From positions 1 to 26,058 of the forward strand of contig CAZAKT010000021.1 in NCBI GenBank assembly GCA_964486135.1: a stretch of DNA of 26,058 nucleotides, written 5' to 3'. Each line of letters starts with the position of its first letter. The stretch's first letter is position 1. The notes under the pieces are model-generated. The model was not told the DNA's origin and made no database searches. It saw only the letters and a program-made list of their open reading frames with translations. Of this stretch, positions 15,747 to 24,176 are shown piece after piece. Source of the DNA: UBA4923 sp964486135 (lineage in GTDB: Bacteria > Bacillota > Clostridia > Saccharofermentanales > DTU023). The translations under genes were made by a program, and so were the position numbers.

Positions 15747-16871
15747 CTAAAAAGCCCTACCCCCTGGCGGGCCCCAAAGCCCCAGTCCTTCAAATGCCTC
15801 TTCGTAAGGCAAGCGGCACAAGCCCTTCTCCGTGATGATGCCCGTGATCAAGCTATGGTCTGTCACATCAAAGGCCGGGTTGAAGACCTGGACGCCTGGC
15901 GGGGCCATCCGCTCCTCATACCACATAGTGGTGATCTCATCCGGATCCCGGATCTCAATGGGGATATCGGCCCCAGTCGCTGTTTCCAGGTCAATGGTGG
16001 AGCTGGGGGCACAGACGTAGAAGGGGATGTCATAGTATCTGGCCAGGATGGCCAGCATATTGGTCCCGATCTTGTTGGCCGCGTCCCCGTTTCGGGCCAC
16101 CCGGTCAGTGCCTACAAAGATGATATCTATCTTGCCTTCCGCCATGAGGGCCGAGGCCATGCTGTCACACTGGACCGTTGTCCTGATTCCGGCCTGGATG
16201 AGTTCGAAGGCGGTCAACCGGATCCCCTGCAGGAGGGGCCGGGTCTCATTGCAGTAGACCTGCAAGGCCTCACCGGGCCAGCCCGCTTCCAGTGCCATAT
16301 ACAGAGGGGCTGTGGCCGTCCCATATTTGGCAGTAGCCAGGCTACCCGCATTACAATGGGTCAGGATGCCTACCGGCTCCCCTTCCCTCTTGAGATCTTC
16401 CAGAAGTCCAAGGCCTATCTGGCCGATTCCCCGGCTGATGGCCACATCCTCCTCCCGGATGGCCTGGGCTTCTTCAAAGAGCATCTTTTTAATCTGAACG
16501 ATGGGGAGTTCTTTATTAGCCTCTACAAATCGATCCAAACGGTCGAGGACCCAGAAGAGGTTGACGGCCGTGGGCCGGGAGCTGGCCAGGTAATCCGATA
16601 GATCCTGGAAAATCCTATAGAAGCTGTCAAAGTCTTCGACCTCGATCTTTTCAGCCAGGACTGCCAGGCCATAGGCCGCCATGACCCCTATGGCCGGCGC
16701 CCCCCGCACCCGGAGCTGCTTGATGGCCTCCCGGATCGCCTCTTTTTCGTCCAGCTGTATACGCTTGATGATCCCCGGCAGGAGGGTCTGATCGATAATA
16801 TCGACAGATTTTTTGTCGGGTCCCCATTTAACGGAGATAAGGCTCTCTAAGAAGGCTTCAACTGGATTCAC
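15747..16871 (-). CDS. mtnA: S-methyl-5-thioribose-1-phosphate isomerase
   Basis: Cytosolic aldose-ketose isomerase of methionine salvage. It turns 5-methylthioribose-1-phosphate (or 5-deoxyribose-1-phosphate in the related shunt) into the ribulose form. The 374-aa length fits. Landmarks: RVRGAPAIG (54-62), THCNAGSLAT with catalytic Cys173, YCNETRPLLQGIRLTAFEL, QCDSMAS and VGTDRVARNGDAANKIGT with catalytic Asp256. It resembles MtnA more than the eIF2B-like ribose-1,5-bisphosphate isomerases. The start is a GTG with GAAAGGG 6 bases upstream. No other methionine-salvage gene is adjacent. A small inverted repeat lies 35-53 bp upstream. Confidence 0.95.
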   Translation of the reverse strand: MNPVEAFLESLISVKWGPDKKSVDIIDQTLLPGIIKRIQLDEKEAIREAIKQLRVRGAPAIGVMAAYGLAVLAEKIEVEDFDSFYRIFQDLSDYLASSRPTAVNLFWVLDRLDRFVEANKELPIVQIKKMLFEEAQAIREEDVAISRGIGQIGLGLLEDLKREGEPVGILTHCNAGSLATAKYGTATAPLYMALEAGWPGEALQVYCNETRPLLQGIRLTAFELIQAGIRTTVQCDSMASALMAEGKIDIIFVGTDRVARNGDAANKIGTNMLAILARYYDIPFYVCAPSSTIDLETATGADIPIEIRDPDEITTMWYEERMAPPGVQVFNPAFDVTDHSLITGIITEKGLCRLPYEEAFEGLGLWGPPGGRAF

Positions 16872-16905
16872 GACAGGCCCTTTCTCTAAAACTATCAGCT
16901 TTTAA

Positions 16906-16924
16906 CGACAACAAATGTTTGTCG
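16906..16924 (-). repeat. Small inverted repeat upstream of mtnA
   Basis: Minus strand CGACAAACATTTGTTGTCG has 6-bp perfect arms (CGACAA and TTGTCG) around 7 bases, in the 85-bp gap before mtnA. It could be a protein operator or a small hairpin. No T-run follows closely, so it is not called a terminator. Confidence 0.35.
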
Positions 16925-16956
16925 ATAGACCTTCATTACCCCTTGGTTGCCGGTGA

Positions 16957-17958
16957 TCAGGGAATCCTCAAAATTCCCCTGACCTTGTTATAGTCTTCCA
17001 TTTGGCGTATGGCGTATCTGAATTTTTTCCCATCGGTCCGATAGAGCGAGAGATCATTTTTTTGAGGCGGGGCAGTGATGTTCTTTATTTCCCCCCAGGC
17101 CATCAAGCGCTCGGCCCGACCCTCCTTGAAGACCTCTTCCAGGGGAAGGCTGGTTATCATATCATTCAATCCATCACGGATATCCGGATAGGCTGTCTGC
17201 CACTGCCAGATGCGAATGTCGGCACCCGCCACCATCTGGTCCCCTCCCATCAAGGGGACAGTCAGGGCATAGATGGCCTTATTGGTAAAGAGCAGGGCAT
17301 TCTCCGGGGAACCCACCTTTCCCTTTCCCATGACGCTCGTGGAACTCTTGGCGCTAAGACCAACCCGTAAGGCTCCGGGGATGCTATCCAGGATAATTTC
17401 ATCCCTTTCAGCTTCCAGAGGCTCCCAGTCAGCTCCAACAGGAGTAGTCAAATCGATGGAGGCTATCCTCTTCATTTCAATTATGGCGAGGACTGGTAGG
17501 ATGGCCGCGATGACTAATAGGGCGACCGCCAGATACCAGGGAAGCCCGATAAAATAGACAATGATGCCCAAACCAATGAGAAGCAAGGCAAACTCAATGC
17601 TTTGATAGACCCTGTAACGGGCTCTCCCCAAGCCAACCCGTTGGGCCGTAATGGCAAATGCGTCAGCGCTTGTGACATCCGGTGAATCGGGAGCCATAAA
17701 TTCCTCTGAACGCATTTTGACCAGGTAAACTACATATACAAGTAAACGTAGCAAGGCGATGACCAATAGGATGATTCCCGCATAGAGGGGGAAGTGATCC
17801 CTGAATTTTATCAGGATGAAATAGACGACCAGCCCCACCAGAAGCAGGGAAGTGATAAGCCCGTTAATCACCCCGAACCTAACTGTCTTTTCGGCAGCCT
17901 TCCCGGTCATTTGACTCAGCTTGTCTGCCTTGAATAAATCTTCATACTTGGATTTCAT
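16957..17958 (-). CDS. Multi-pass membrane protein of unknown function
   Basis: Predicted 333-aa membrane protein that I do not recognise. It starts with a charged cytosolic stretch (MKSKYEDLFKADKLSQMTGK), then two adjacent hydrophobic segments (about 28-50 and 57-80), a polar region with MAPDSPDVTSADAFAITAQRV, and two more hydrophobic segments (about 120-142 and 145-165). The last about 165 residues are soluble, with ALLFTNKAIYALTVPLMGGDQM and IWQWQTAYPDI. This beta-rich pattern resembles membrane-associated PH-like domains, but that is only an impression. The ATG at 17958 has AAAAGGAG 7 bases upstream; the frame is open to 18003 without a better SD. It lies between mtnA and a divergent small membrane protein. 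Confidence 0.8.
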   Translation of the reverse strand: MKSKYEDLFKADKLSQMTGKAAEKTVRFGVINGLITSLLLVGLVVYFILIKFRDHFPLYAGIILLVIALLRLLVYVVYLVKMRSEEFMAPDSPDVTSADAFAITAQRVGLGRARYRVYQSIEFALLLIGLGIIVYFIGLPWYLAVALLVIAAILPVLAIIEMKRIASIDLTTPVGADWEPLEAERDEIILDSIPGALRVGLSAKSSTSVMGKGKVGSPENALLFTNKAIYALTVPLMGGDQMVAGADIRIWQWQTAYPDIRDGLNDMITSLPLEEVFKEGRAERLMAWGEIKNITAPPQKNDLSLYRTDGKKFRYAIRQMEDYNKVRGILRIP

Positions 17959-18097
17959 TACCAAACTCCTTTTATTCAATGCAAGAAGCTTAAATGCATC
18001 CACCCGTGAAAGGAAACTTGTACAGACTTCTTCTCAACAGACCTTCTCTGAAACTGTCCCGGAAGATACCGGGCCAAGCTGTCACCCGTGGCATAAT

Positions 18098-18115
18098 TAT
18101 ACTCGATCCCGGGAT
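18098..18115 (+). promoter_or_regulatory. Candidate -10 box next to a palindrome upstream of the small membrane protein
   Basis: TATACT (18098-18103) is followed two bases later by the perfect 10-bp palindrome ATCCCGGGAT (18106-18115), about 75 bp before the ATG at 18188. No good -35 is seen at 16-18 bp, so the promoter call is weak. The palindrome could be an operator. Confidence 0.3.
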
Positions 18116-18187
18116 AGATATTCCAGGATCAAGCAGGTGACAAGTTATGCCTCTTCCGTCAAGTCAAATGAAAGCGAGGTGGATATC

Positions 18188-18613
18188 ATGGCCATAGATC
18201 CAAAACAAAGACGGATCGCCCTCCTTGCCGGCCTGATTGCCACCCTCCTGAACGCCGCCTCCTTTGCCCTTGGGGTAGGACTCCTCCTTGGCAATCCCCT
18301 CCATCTGCAAAACATTCTCGCTATCGGGATCTTCAGCCTGATCATCGGCGCCATTATTTTCGTCTTTCTTTTATTCAAACTGATCTATGCTTTTACCGTT
18401 TTTACAGCCGCCTTCCTGGCCGGTTCAGCCCTCATGCTCACCACCTTCAGCAAGGGGGTTTCAGGCTGGGAGGACCTGATCGGCCTTATCACCTATATGT
18501 TCTTGCTGGGCATAGGCCTGAGCATTGGCCTGCTTCTTGAGCTTATCGTCTACCTGGTCAAGAGATCCAAGAAGATAACCCAAGGAGATCCTTCCACTCA
18601 AAACAAAGATTAA
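18188..18613 (+). CDS. Small four-helix membrane protein of unknown function
   Basis: Predicted 141-aa integral membrane protein. Four hydrophobic segments are seen: about 9-33 (IALLAGLIATLLNAASFALGVG), 38-62, 64-85 and 96-120, with a basic/polar C-terminal tail RSKKITQGDPSTQNKD. The ATG at 18188 has GAGGTGG 6 bases upstream. The frame stays open further left to 17921 but that part has no SD and reads as non-coding. It lies 75 bp upstream of the HTH regulator's promoter on the same strand; HTH plus small membrane protein pairs are common in Bacillota. No family recognised. Confidence 0.75.
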   Translation: MAIDPKQRRIALLAGLIATLLNAASFALGVGLLLGNPLHLQNILAIGIFSLIIGAIIFVFLLFKLIYAFTVFTAAFLAGSALMLTTFSKGVSGWEDLIGLITYMFLLGIGLSIGLLLELIVYLVKRSKKITQGDPSTQNKD

Positions 18614-18677
18614 TGTAAAGTTTACTTGACATTAAACAAAATCCTGTTACCCTGACCATGTAAAGCATTCTTAACAT
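18613..18677 (+). promoter_or_regulatory. Promoter of the HTH regulator with two dyad operators 45 bp apart
   Basis: Two copies of the dyad ATGTAAAG-N4-CTTnACAT are present: 18613-18632 (ATGTAAAG...CTTGACAT) and 18658-18677 (ATGTAAAG...CTTAACAT). Their starts are exactly 45 bp apart. The first overlaps the -35 TTGACA (18626-18631). A -10-like TACCCT is at 18648-18653 (16-bp spacing). The second copy lies just before the SD AAGGAGG. Small Xre-type regulators often bind sites of this form, so autorepression is the likely use; that is inference from layout. Confidence 0.7.
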
Positions 18678-18688
18678 TAAGGAGGTTT

Positions 18689-18788
18689 NNNNNNNNNNNN
18701 NNNNNNNNNNNNNNNNNNNNNNNNNNNNNNNNNNNNNNNNNNNNNNNNNNNNNNNNNNNNNNNNNNNNNNNNNNNNNNNNNNNNNNNN
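18689..18788. other. 100-base N gap (assembly gap)
   Basis: Exactly 100 N, the usual placeholder for a scaffold join, so the real length may differ. It starts just after the SD (AAGGAGG at 18679-18685) and ends inside the helix-turn-helix of the regulator gene. A short Xre-type protein would need only about 70-80 bases here for its missing start codon and N-terminus plus the SD spacer, so the true gap could be close to the written size. Confidence 0.95.
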
Positions 18789-18917
18789 CAGGTAACCCGG
18801 CAGACCATCATTGCCATCGAAAACAATAAATACAATCCGAGTCTGGAACTGGCCCTGAAGATAGCCAGGTTCTTTAATACACCGGTGGAGGAGATCTTTC
18901 AATTGGAGGAGGGATAA
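18789..18917 (+). CDS. Xre-family HTH regulator, 5' part lost in N gap
   Basis: C-terminal 42 residues of a small DNA-binding regulator: QVTRQTIIAIENNKYNPSLE, then LALKIARFFNTPVEEIF and a short acidic tail. This is the second half of an Xre-type helix-turn-helix, with the recognition helix VTRQTIIAIE and the characteristic NPSLELALKIA turn. A complete protein of this type is about 65-70 aa, and the SD and promoter sit directly left of the gap, so the start should lie at about 18693-18700. The two dyad operators in its promoter fit autoregulation. Likely targets are the neighbouring membrane protein or the EcsC-like gene 105 bp downstream, but this is a guess. Confidence 0.85.
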   Translation, partial: QVTRQTIIAIENNKYNPSLELALKIARFFNTPVEEIFQLEEG

Positions 18918-19022
18918 CAGGTCCAAACAAAGCTTAATTCCCCCTCCAACCAAGCTATAAATGCTATTATTAAGTTGTTCTTATATTGCGTAATATCAGA
19001 TTTCTTCAGATGAGGTGACGGG

Positions 19023-19979
19023 ATGATTGAGAAAAATGCCGCGATCTCCCCTTCCAAGGAACTCGCTATCGAAAGTATTATCGAAAACGCCTTGAAAATT
19101 CCAGGGGTAAAGGTGAATAGGAAGGTATTTCTATCCAATACATTTGTGAAATTGGTGGACAGTGTCGATGAACTTATTGAGCTTGGCCCCATAGAGTCAA
19201 ATTGTTCACAGGAATCCTTATCCCGCATTGCCAGCAAGTTGATCCTGACGGAAACCTCCAAGTCTTCAGCGGCTTCCTTTATAGCCGGTATCCCCGGCGG
19301 TTTGGCTATGGCGGCCTCCATACCTGCTGATACTCTGCAATTCTTTGGGATGTCCTTGCGACTTGCCCAGGAACTGTCCTATCTGTATGGCGCTGACGAT
19401 CTATGGCAGGATGGCGAGATTGACAGCGAACGTGTCTGCAATCAATTAATCCTCTATTTTGGCGTGATGTTTGGTGTCTCCGGAGCCTCTTCAGGTGTCA
19501 GGCTCCTATCTTCCCAACTGGCCAAACAGACGCTCAAGAAGCTTCCACAAAAGGCCTTGACAAAAACCTTCTGGTACCCCTTTGTCAAACAGATCGGCCG
19601 GTTCATAGGTATCAAAGTTACCAAAGAATCCGTGGCAAAAGGTCTTTCAAAAGCCATCCCCATCGTCGGTGGCGTAATTTCCGGTGGCATCACTTTTGCC
19701 TCTATGAAACCTATGGGAACCCGGTTGGCCAAAACGCTTGAGGAAGCGAATTTCGGCTATTCAGAAGAAGATTTTGAAGCTGATTTTGAGATAGTAAGCG
19801 AGATGGCCCGGAGCGAACAAAGCAGCGAGGCCTCCAACGAAGATTTACCTGGTGAAGCTATTGTCAATGAAGAGGATTTATTTGAAAAGATTGAGAAACT
19901 GTCAAAACTGAAGGACTTGGGCGCAATCACAGAGGAAGAATTCCAAGCCAAGAAAATGGAGATCCTTGAAAGAATCTGA
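19023..19979 (+). CDS. EcsC-like protein with C-terminal SHOCT motif
   Basis: Predicted 318-aa protein. Residues about 80-125 contain the EcsC-type block FIAGIPGGLAMAASIPADTL followed by RLAQELSYLYG, the best-conserved part of EcsC-family proteins, whose biochemical role is poorly known. A Gly-rich stretch (about 150-165) and AIPIVGGVISGGITFASM (about 213-230) are hydrophobic and may contact the membrane. An acidic linker (about 245-285) leads to a SHOCT-like tail, IEKLSKLKDLGAITEEEF, a short oligomerisation motif. GAGGTGACGGG ends directly before the ATG. It follows the HTH gene on the same strand. It is the last gene before base composition turns AT-rich, so it marks the left edge of the defence island or belongs to the host side. 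Confidence 0.8.
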   Translation: MIEKNAAISPSKELAIESIIENALKIPGVKVNRKVFLSNTFVKLVDSVDELIELGPIESNCSQESLSRIASKLILTETSKSSAASFIAGIPGGLAMAASIPADTLQFFGMSLRLAQELSYLYGADDLWQDGEIDSERVCNQLILYFGVMFGVSGASSGVRLLSSQLAKQTLKKLPQKALTKTFWYPFVKQIGRFIGIKVTKESVAKGLSKAIPIVGGVISGGITFASMKPMGTRLAKTLEEANFGYSEEDFEADFEIVSEMARSEQSSEASNEDLPGEAIVNEEDLFEKIEKLSKLKDLGAITEEEFQAKKMEILERI

Positions 19980-20134
19980 TTTGGTTTGGTGGCAAGGAGC
20001 ATTCAACCCTAGAAGGCATGATGGTGAGCATAGGTGTCACGAGACGAAAGAATAATTCAGCAACTACTTCCTTTAGAATACACCGTTCGCCAGCCACTAA
20101 TCCAATGACCAATTTTTTGATTTAGGAGATTCCA

Positions 20135-21961
20135 ATGGCAAAAATTGAAAATTATAAATTTAGCATTCACGATGCATTTAGACAATGCTTCTATATTGTG
20201 CCCGATTATCAACGCGAATTTGTATGGTCCGATAAAGAAGTCTTGCAACTTCTTGATGATATTAACGCGGAGTTTGAAAATTCAAAAGAAGAATATTTCA
20301 TAGGAACAATACTTGTATCACCCGAGGAAGCCACCGATCATTATGCCGTCATTGACGGTCAGCAACGTTTGACTACCTTCTTCCTTCTGCTTTGTGCTCT
20401 CAAAAACTTATTCATCGAAGGAGAGCAGGTCGAATTCATCAATAACCTATTAAAGTCAAGCTATCCTAATGATAAAGGTGAAATTATCTCAAAGCTCAAG
20501 TTGGATCCTCGTTATGAACATGCGAATAAATTGATGACACTAATCGTCGACGCCAATTCGGATCCTCCAACAACTCGAGATCAAGCGATAACATCCGGGA
20601 TACCCTCATTTGGCTCATTAGAAAACTTACTGGATGCTTTTGATTGGATTTATCGCTACCTCGAGGATAATTACTTAAAACGAGGATGTTTACAAGAATA
20701 TTGGGGTTATCTTGCTAACAATGTTGTCTTCATTCAAATACAGACAGATATTAATAGCGCACTCGTGATATTCGAGACAATTAATGAGCGAGGTATAGGT
20801 CTTAACCCCATGGACCTCCTAAAAAACCTTCTATTTACACAGGTAAAGAAAGAAGAATTCACGAGGCTTAAAGAAGAGTGGAAGGGTATTACCAAACCTC
20901 TCGAATCTAATAAGGAGCGGCCTCTTCGTTTCCTCAGGTATTTTTTGATGGCAAATTATCCAATAGAATCTAGACGCAAAGATTCAATAATTCGAGAAGA
21001 TGAAATCTATGATTGGTTTAGAGTCGATAAGAATGCTGAAACATCAGGCTACAAAGATAATCCCTTTGAGTTCACTCGTCTTTTGAGCCTTAACGTAACG
21101 CACTATATCTATTATTCTTCCGGCTACGGGAATGATGGCAACCCGAATATTGCAATGAACAACCTAAGGAAATTATGCGGTGGTGCCTTCAGCCAGCATT
21201 ATATTCTCCTTTTAGCGGCCAGCAATTTCCCCAAAAATATCTTTGATCATTTTATTGTCCAACTTGAAAATTTCCTTTTCTATTATATTTTTACGAAATC
21301 ACCTACAAGGGAGTTGGAACGAAATTTCTCATCCTGGGCAGATGAATTAAGGCAAATAGGCAAGGAAAACAGCCCCCAAGCACAACGCGAAGCATATAAT
21401 GCTTTCTTAGAACACAACTTCGTGGAATCGATAACAAATAAAAAAGACGAGTTGATGGATTATCTGAAGCGCTATACTCTAAATTCAATGCAGCAATATC
21501 GAAGCCGCTACCTGCTTGCAAAAATTACCCAATACGTTGAACTAGAATACACGGGGAGGAAGCAACAGGAGGCTTTGGATGATTATATGAAGGTAGACAT
21601 TGAGCATATACTGCCTAGCAAACCGGACAATATGTCGCTGGATCGCTTTAAGAACGAAAATCCTGGTGCTGAATACTATGAATATGTAAACCGTCTTGGA
21701 AATCTTGCCTTGTTGGAAGAACCGCTTAATAGATCTATTGGTAATAAATCATTTGCCGAAAAAACAAGTGCATACAAAAAAAGCAAATACTACCTCACAA
21801 GAAGTATCTCCGAATTGACTGAATTTGGTGTGAACACTTCTATCAATCGTATCAGCAGGCAACTTATGTCTTTTGATGAATGGAATACCGAATCAATTGA
21901 GCAACGACAGAATATGTTAACAGAAATTGCGATGAAAATTTGGCAGGTTGAAAAATTTTGA
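20135..21961 (+). CDS. GmrSD-type protein, DUF262 plus DUF1524 (HNH)
   Basis: Fused GmrS/GmrD-like protein of 608 aa. In the known GmrSD type IV restriction enzyme the DUF262 part binds and hydrolyses NTP and the DUF1524 part is an HNH-type nuclease that cuts glucosylated hydroxymethylcytosine phage DNA. Here the DUF262 signatures are VPDYQREFVW (22-31) and VIDGQQRLTT (72-81). The nuclease motif is DIEHILPSKP (Glu490, His491), followed by RLGNLALLEEPLNRSIGNKSF. The SD is TAGGAGA, 6 bases before the ATG. The gene is visibly AT-rich against the DNA to the left. It is convergent, 32 bp apart, with a second GmrSD-like gene. The family is clear, but which modified DNA it attacks, or whether it has another defence role, cannot be read. 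Confidence 0.92.
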   Translation: MAKIENYKFSIHDAFRQCFYIVPDYQREFVWSDKEVLQLLDDINAEFENSKEEYFIGTILVSPEEATDHYAVIDGQQRLTTFFLLLCALKNLFIEGEQVEFINNLLKSSYPNDKGEIISKLKLDPRYEHANKLMTLIVDANSDPPTTRDQAITSGIPSFGSLENLLDAFDWIYRYLEDNYLKRGCLQEYWGYLANNVVFIQIQTDINSALVIFETINERGIGLNPMDLLKNLLFTQVKKEEFTRLKEEWKGITKPLESNKERPLRFLRYFLMANYPIESRRKDSIIREDEIYDWFRVDKNAETSGYKDNPFEFTRLLSLNVTHYIYYSSGYGNDGNPNIAMNNLRKLCGGAFSQHYILLLAASNFPKNIFDHFIVQLENFLFYYIFTKSPTRELERNFSSWADELRQIGKENSPQAQREAYNAFLEHNFVESITNKKDELMDYLKRYTLNSMQQYRSRYLLAKITQYVELEYTGRKQQEALDDYMKVDIEHILPSKPDNMSLDRFKNENPGAEYYEYVNRLGNLALLEEPLNRSIGNKSFAEKTSAYKKSKYYLTRSISELTEFGVNTSINRISRQLMSFDEWNTESIEQRQNMLTEIAMKIWQVEKF

Positions 21962-21993
21962 TTCTCGATATTATTATCCTTAAGCGAAACAAC

Positions 21994-24135
21994 CTACATT
22001 AACTCCAAACCTTCCACATTGCTTACCTGCCGATCAAATGATTGTCTGATAAGACTTAAGACATAAGGGAGCTCTTTAATATCATTTAACCTAACCTCAA
22101 CGTCTCCATTACCCCACTTGCCAAGTTCTGAAACATCTTTACTTATTCCTCTCGGATCCGATAGTTCGGGAAATGGCATGTTAAGTATAAGTCTTAAACT
22201 TGAGGCTAGAGGGATAACATCAACAAAATTTGTTTCTGCTTTATAGGCTACATAAAGTTTCAAATATTCTTCTTCAACTAGTGAGTCTATAGCTAACACC
22301 TTTTTGCGAAAAGCATCAAAAAGTTGTCTTGTATGAGCTGAGAATGCAGGGTTACCTATTGCTAAATATCGAAAATCACTTATTGAGTAGCCATCTTTTT
22401 TTTCTAAAATTGGCCTATAAGAATCCACCATTTCTTTTGCCAAACCGGGTGCTGGCCACACCTGTTCGGCAATCTTGTATATTGTGTCCGCTCGTTTATT
22501 TATTTCAGATTCATTCCAAGTGTCAACTGCTCGGAGGGATTGATTTAATCTTATCGGACTATCTCTGAATCCATTTTCCATATCTCTCTTCTCAGAGAAA
22601 GATTTGTCGCTATACTCCGGATTGTAACCAGTTAATGTAAGATTCCCCAGCGAATGCAACCATCTCTCCTGAACTGTAGCCCAATCATCCCCAAGCTCTC
22701 TAATCCAATCGTCTGACAACCTGGGATTCTGCGGCAAAATATGTTCAATAGTGTACTCACTTATCTCAACATGTTCCTTACGGTCAAAGTTTTCTATTTT
22801 TCTTAACCAGTAGCTTCTGCGCGTCATGTTATATAGATCTCTTGTTTTGAAATGTTTCTCAAACTCTTCATCATTTGGGAATCGTCGATATGACGGTAAC
22901 AACATAAATTGTGCTTTGACACTTTCCACATATTCATTTTTGTCGACAGCTCGCATAAAGGTTGCAAACGTTTTATTTAGAGAGTTCGTTGGAATAAAAC
23001 ATATATGACGCCTAAAAACATATGATTCAATCAGGCGAACTATCTCTAAATATTCTTCTTTCGATAATATTTCTGAATTGTAGTCATTATAGATTTCTAG
23101 AAGCATCGGATACGCAACATCAGCTCTTAGCTCCTTAAGATCATTGAAAGCTAGTTTTAAGTCGTTATCTGATTCTTTATTCAGAACCATTGAACAGTAA
23201 TATTTCGAGTATTGACGAATTGAAGGTACCAATTCCTCAACCTTCATTCCACTGTTCTGTTGATCAAATGAATAACGTTTGAATGCATCATAAATCTCTT
23301 TAACTTTGGGGATATTCCCTGTCATAACCGTTAAATAATTCCGCATAAAACTATCAAACTCTGTAGTGTAAGCAGTCTGGCCGAAATCCTCTTCCATTGG
23401 TCGCCAATATTGCTTGTACAATCGATTCTGCTCAGTTCTGTCAAGTCCCATCAAAATGAAATTTCTAATTAAGTCAGCTTGAGTTAATTCCTTACCGGTA
23501 GAGTTCATACTTTCAAAAATAAGCTGAGGATTATCTTGATCTTTTGTCAATTTAATATCGACAATAATCAATTTTGCGATGCCTTTATAAATAGAAGATA
23601 AGTCACCAGGATATTCTTCTATCCATTTACAAAAATAATTGTAGTTTTCTTCAACCCTAATAGACTTCTTTTGAGGTGATTCTGATCCGTCGACAATTGC
23701 GTTTAATGTATCTTTATCGATTTCGGACAAAATTAGCTTGTTGCGCCGTTCGCCTTCTTCTTCGGGGTTAAATAAATAATAATGCCTAAGTTTTCTTGGT
23801 GTAATATCATCTATAAACTCAGTTACCTTATTCTCACTAATATCTAGTTTATTTGCCAAAGCTGCGATGAGCAGGATAATTGATGTTAGTCTTTGTTGGC
23901 CATCTATAACAAGTTGTGGTGATTGTCTAGTAACTGTATATATACTTTGATCGATATAAACGATTGATCCTAGAAAGTGCGCTTCTATCGAATCGCTTTC
24001 TCCAGTCCGGATAATATCATCCCAAAGCTGTTTACACCCATCTTTATCCCAAGAATATTTTCTCTGATAGATAGGAATTACAAATTGGCTAGAGCTTTTT
24101 ATGAATGTCAGTAAGTTTGCCTCATTTGCTTTCAA
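21994..24135 (-). CDS. GmrSD-type protein with DUF262, DUF1524 and C-terminal DUF5655
   Basis: Second, longer GmrSD-like protein (713 aa). The N-terminus MKANEANLLTFIKSSSQFVI is a typical DUF262 start, followed by PIYQRKYSW (21-29) and LVIDGQQRLTS (75-85). The HNH/DUF1524 site is TIEHILPQNP (Glu464, His465) with HSLGNLTLTGYNPEYSDKSF after it. Residues about 580-705 match a DUF5655 tail: YVAYKAETNFVDVIP, LRLILNMPFPELSDPRG and WGNGDVEVRL. It starts at TTG with GTGAGG about 7 bases upstream, and the protein start agrees with the family, so the TTG is credible. It lies 41 bp after the stop of the Eco57I-like methylase gene on the same strand and is probably co-transcribed with it. That pairing suggests it acts alongside the restriction system, for example against modified phage DNA that escapes it; this is inference. 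Confidence 0.92.
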   Translation of the reverse strand: MKANEANLLTFIKSSSQFVIPIYQRKYSWDKDGCKQLWDDIIRTGESDSIEAHFLGSIVYIDQSIYTVTRQSPQLVIDGQQRLTSIILLIAALANKLDISENKVTEFIDDITPRKLRHYYLFNPEEEGERRNKLILSEIDKDTLNAIVDGSESPQKKSIRVEENYNYFCKWIEEYPGDLSSIYKGIAKLIIVDIKLTKDQDNPQLIFESMNSTGKELTQADLIRNFILMGLDRTEQNRLYKQYWRPMEEDFGQTAYTTEFDSFMRNYLTVMTGNIPKVKEIYDAFKRYSFDQQNSGMKVEELVPSIRQYSKYYCSMVLNKESDNDLKLAFNDLKELRADVAYPMLLEIYNDYNSEILSKEEYLEIVRLIESYVFRRHICFIPTNSLNKTFATFMRAVDKNEYVESVKAQFMLLPSYRRFPNDEEFEKHFKTRDLYNMTRRSYWLRKIENFDRKEHVEISEYTIEHILPQNPRLSDDWIRELGDDWATVQERWLHSLGNLTLTGYNPEYSDKSFSEKRDMENGFRDSPIRLNQSLRAVDTWNESEINKRADTIYKIAEQVWPAPGLAKEMVDSYRPILEKKDGYSISDFRYLAIGNPAFSAHTRQLFDAFRKKVLAIDSLVEEEYLKLYVAYKAETNFVDVIPLASSLRLILNMPFPELSDPRGISKDVSELGKWGNGDVEVRLNDIKELPYVLSLIRQSFDRQVSNVEGLELM

Positions 24136-24176
24136 GATATTACCTCACTTTTACAGATAGATTGATAACAAGAATA

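Noticed and set aside
17921..18187. Upstream extension of the small membrane protein to 17921
   Set aside because: No SD, overlap with the divergent gene start, and polar low-quality translation; the ATG at 18188 has a good SD.
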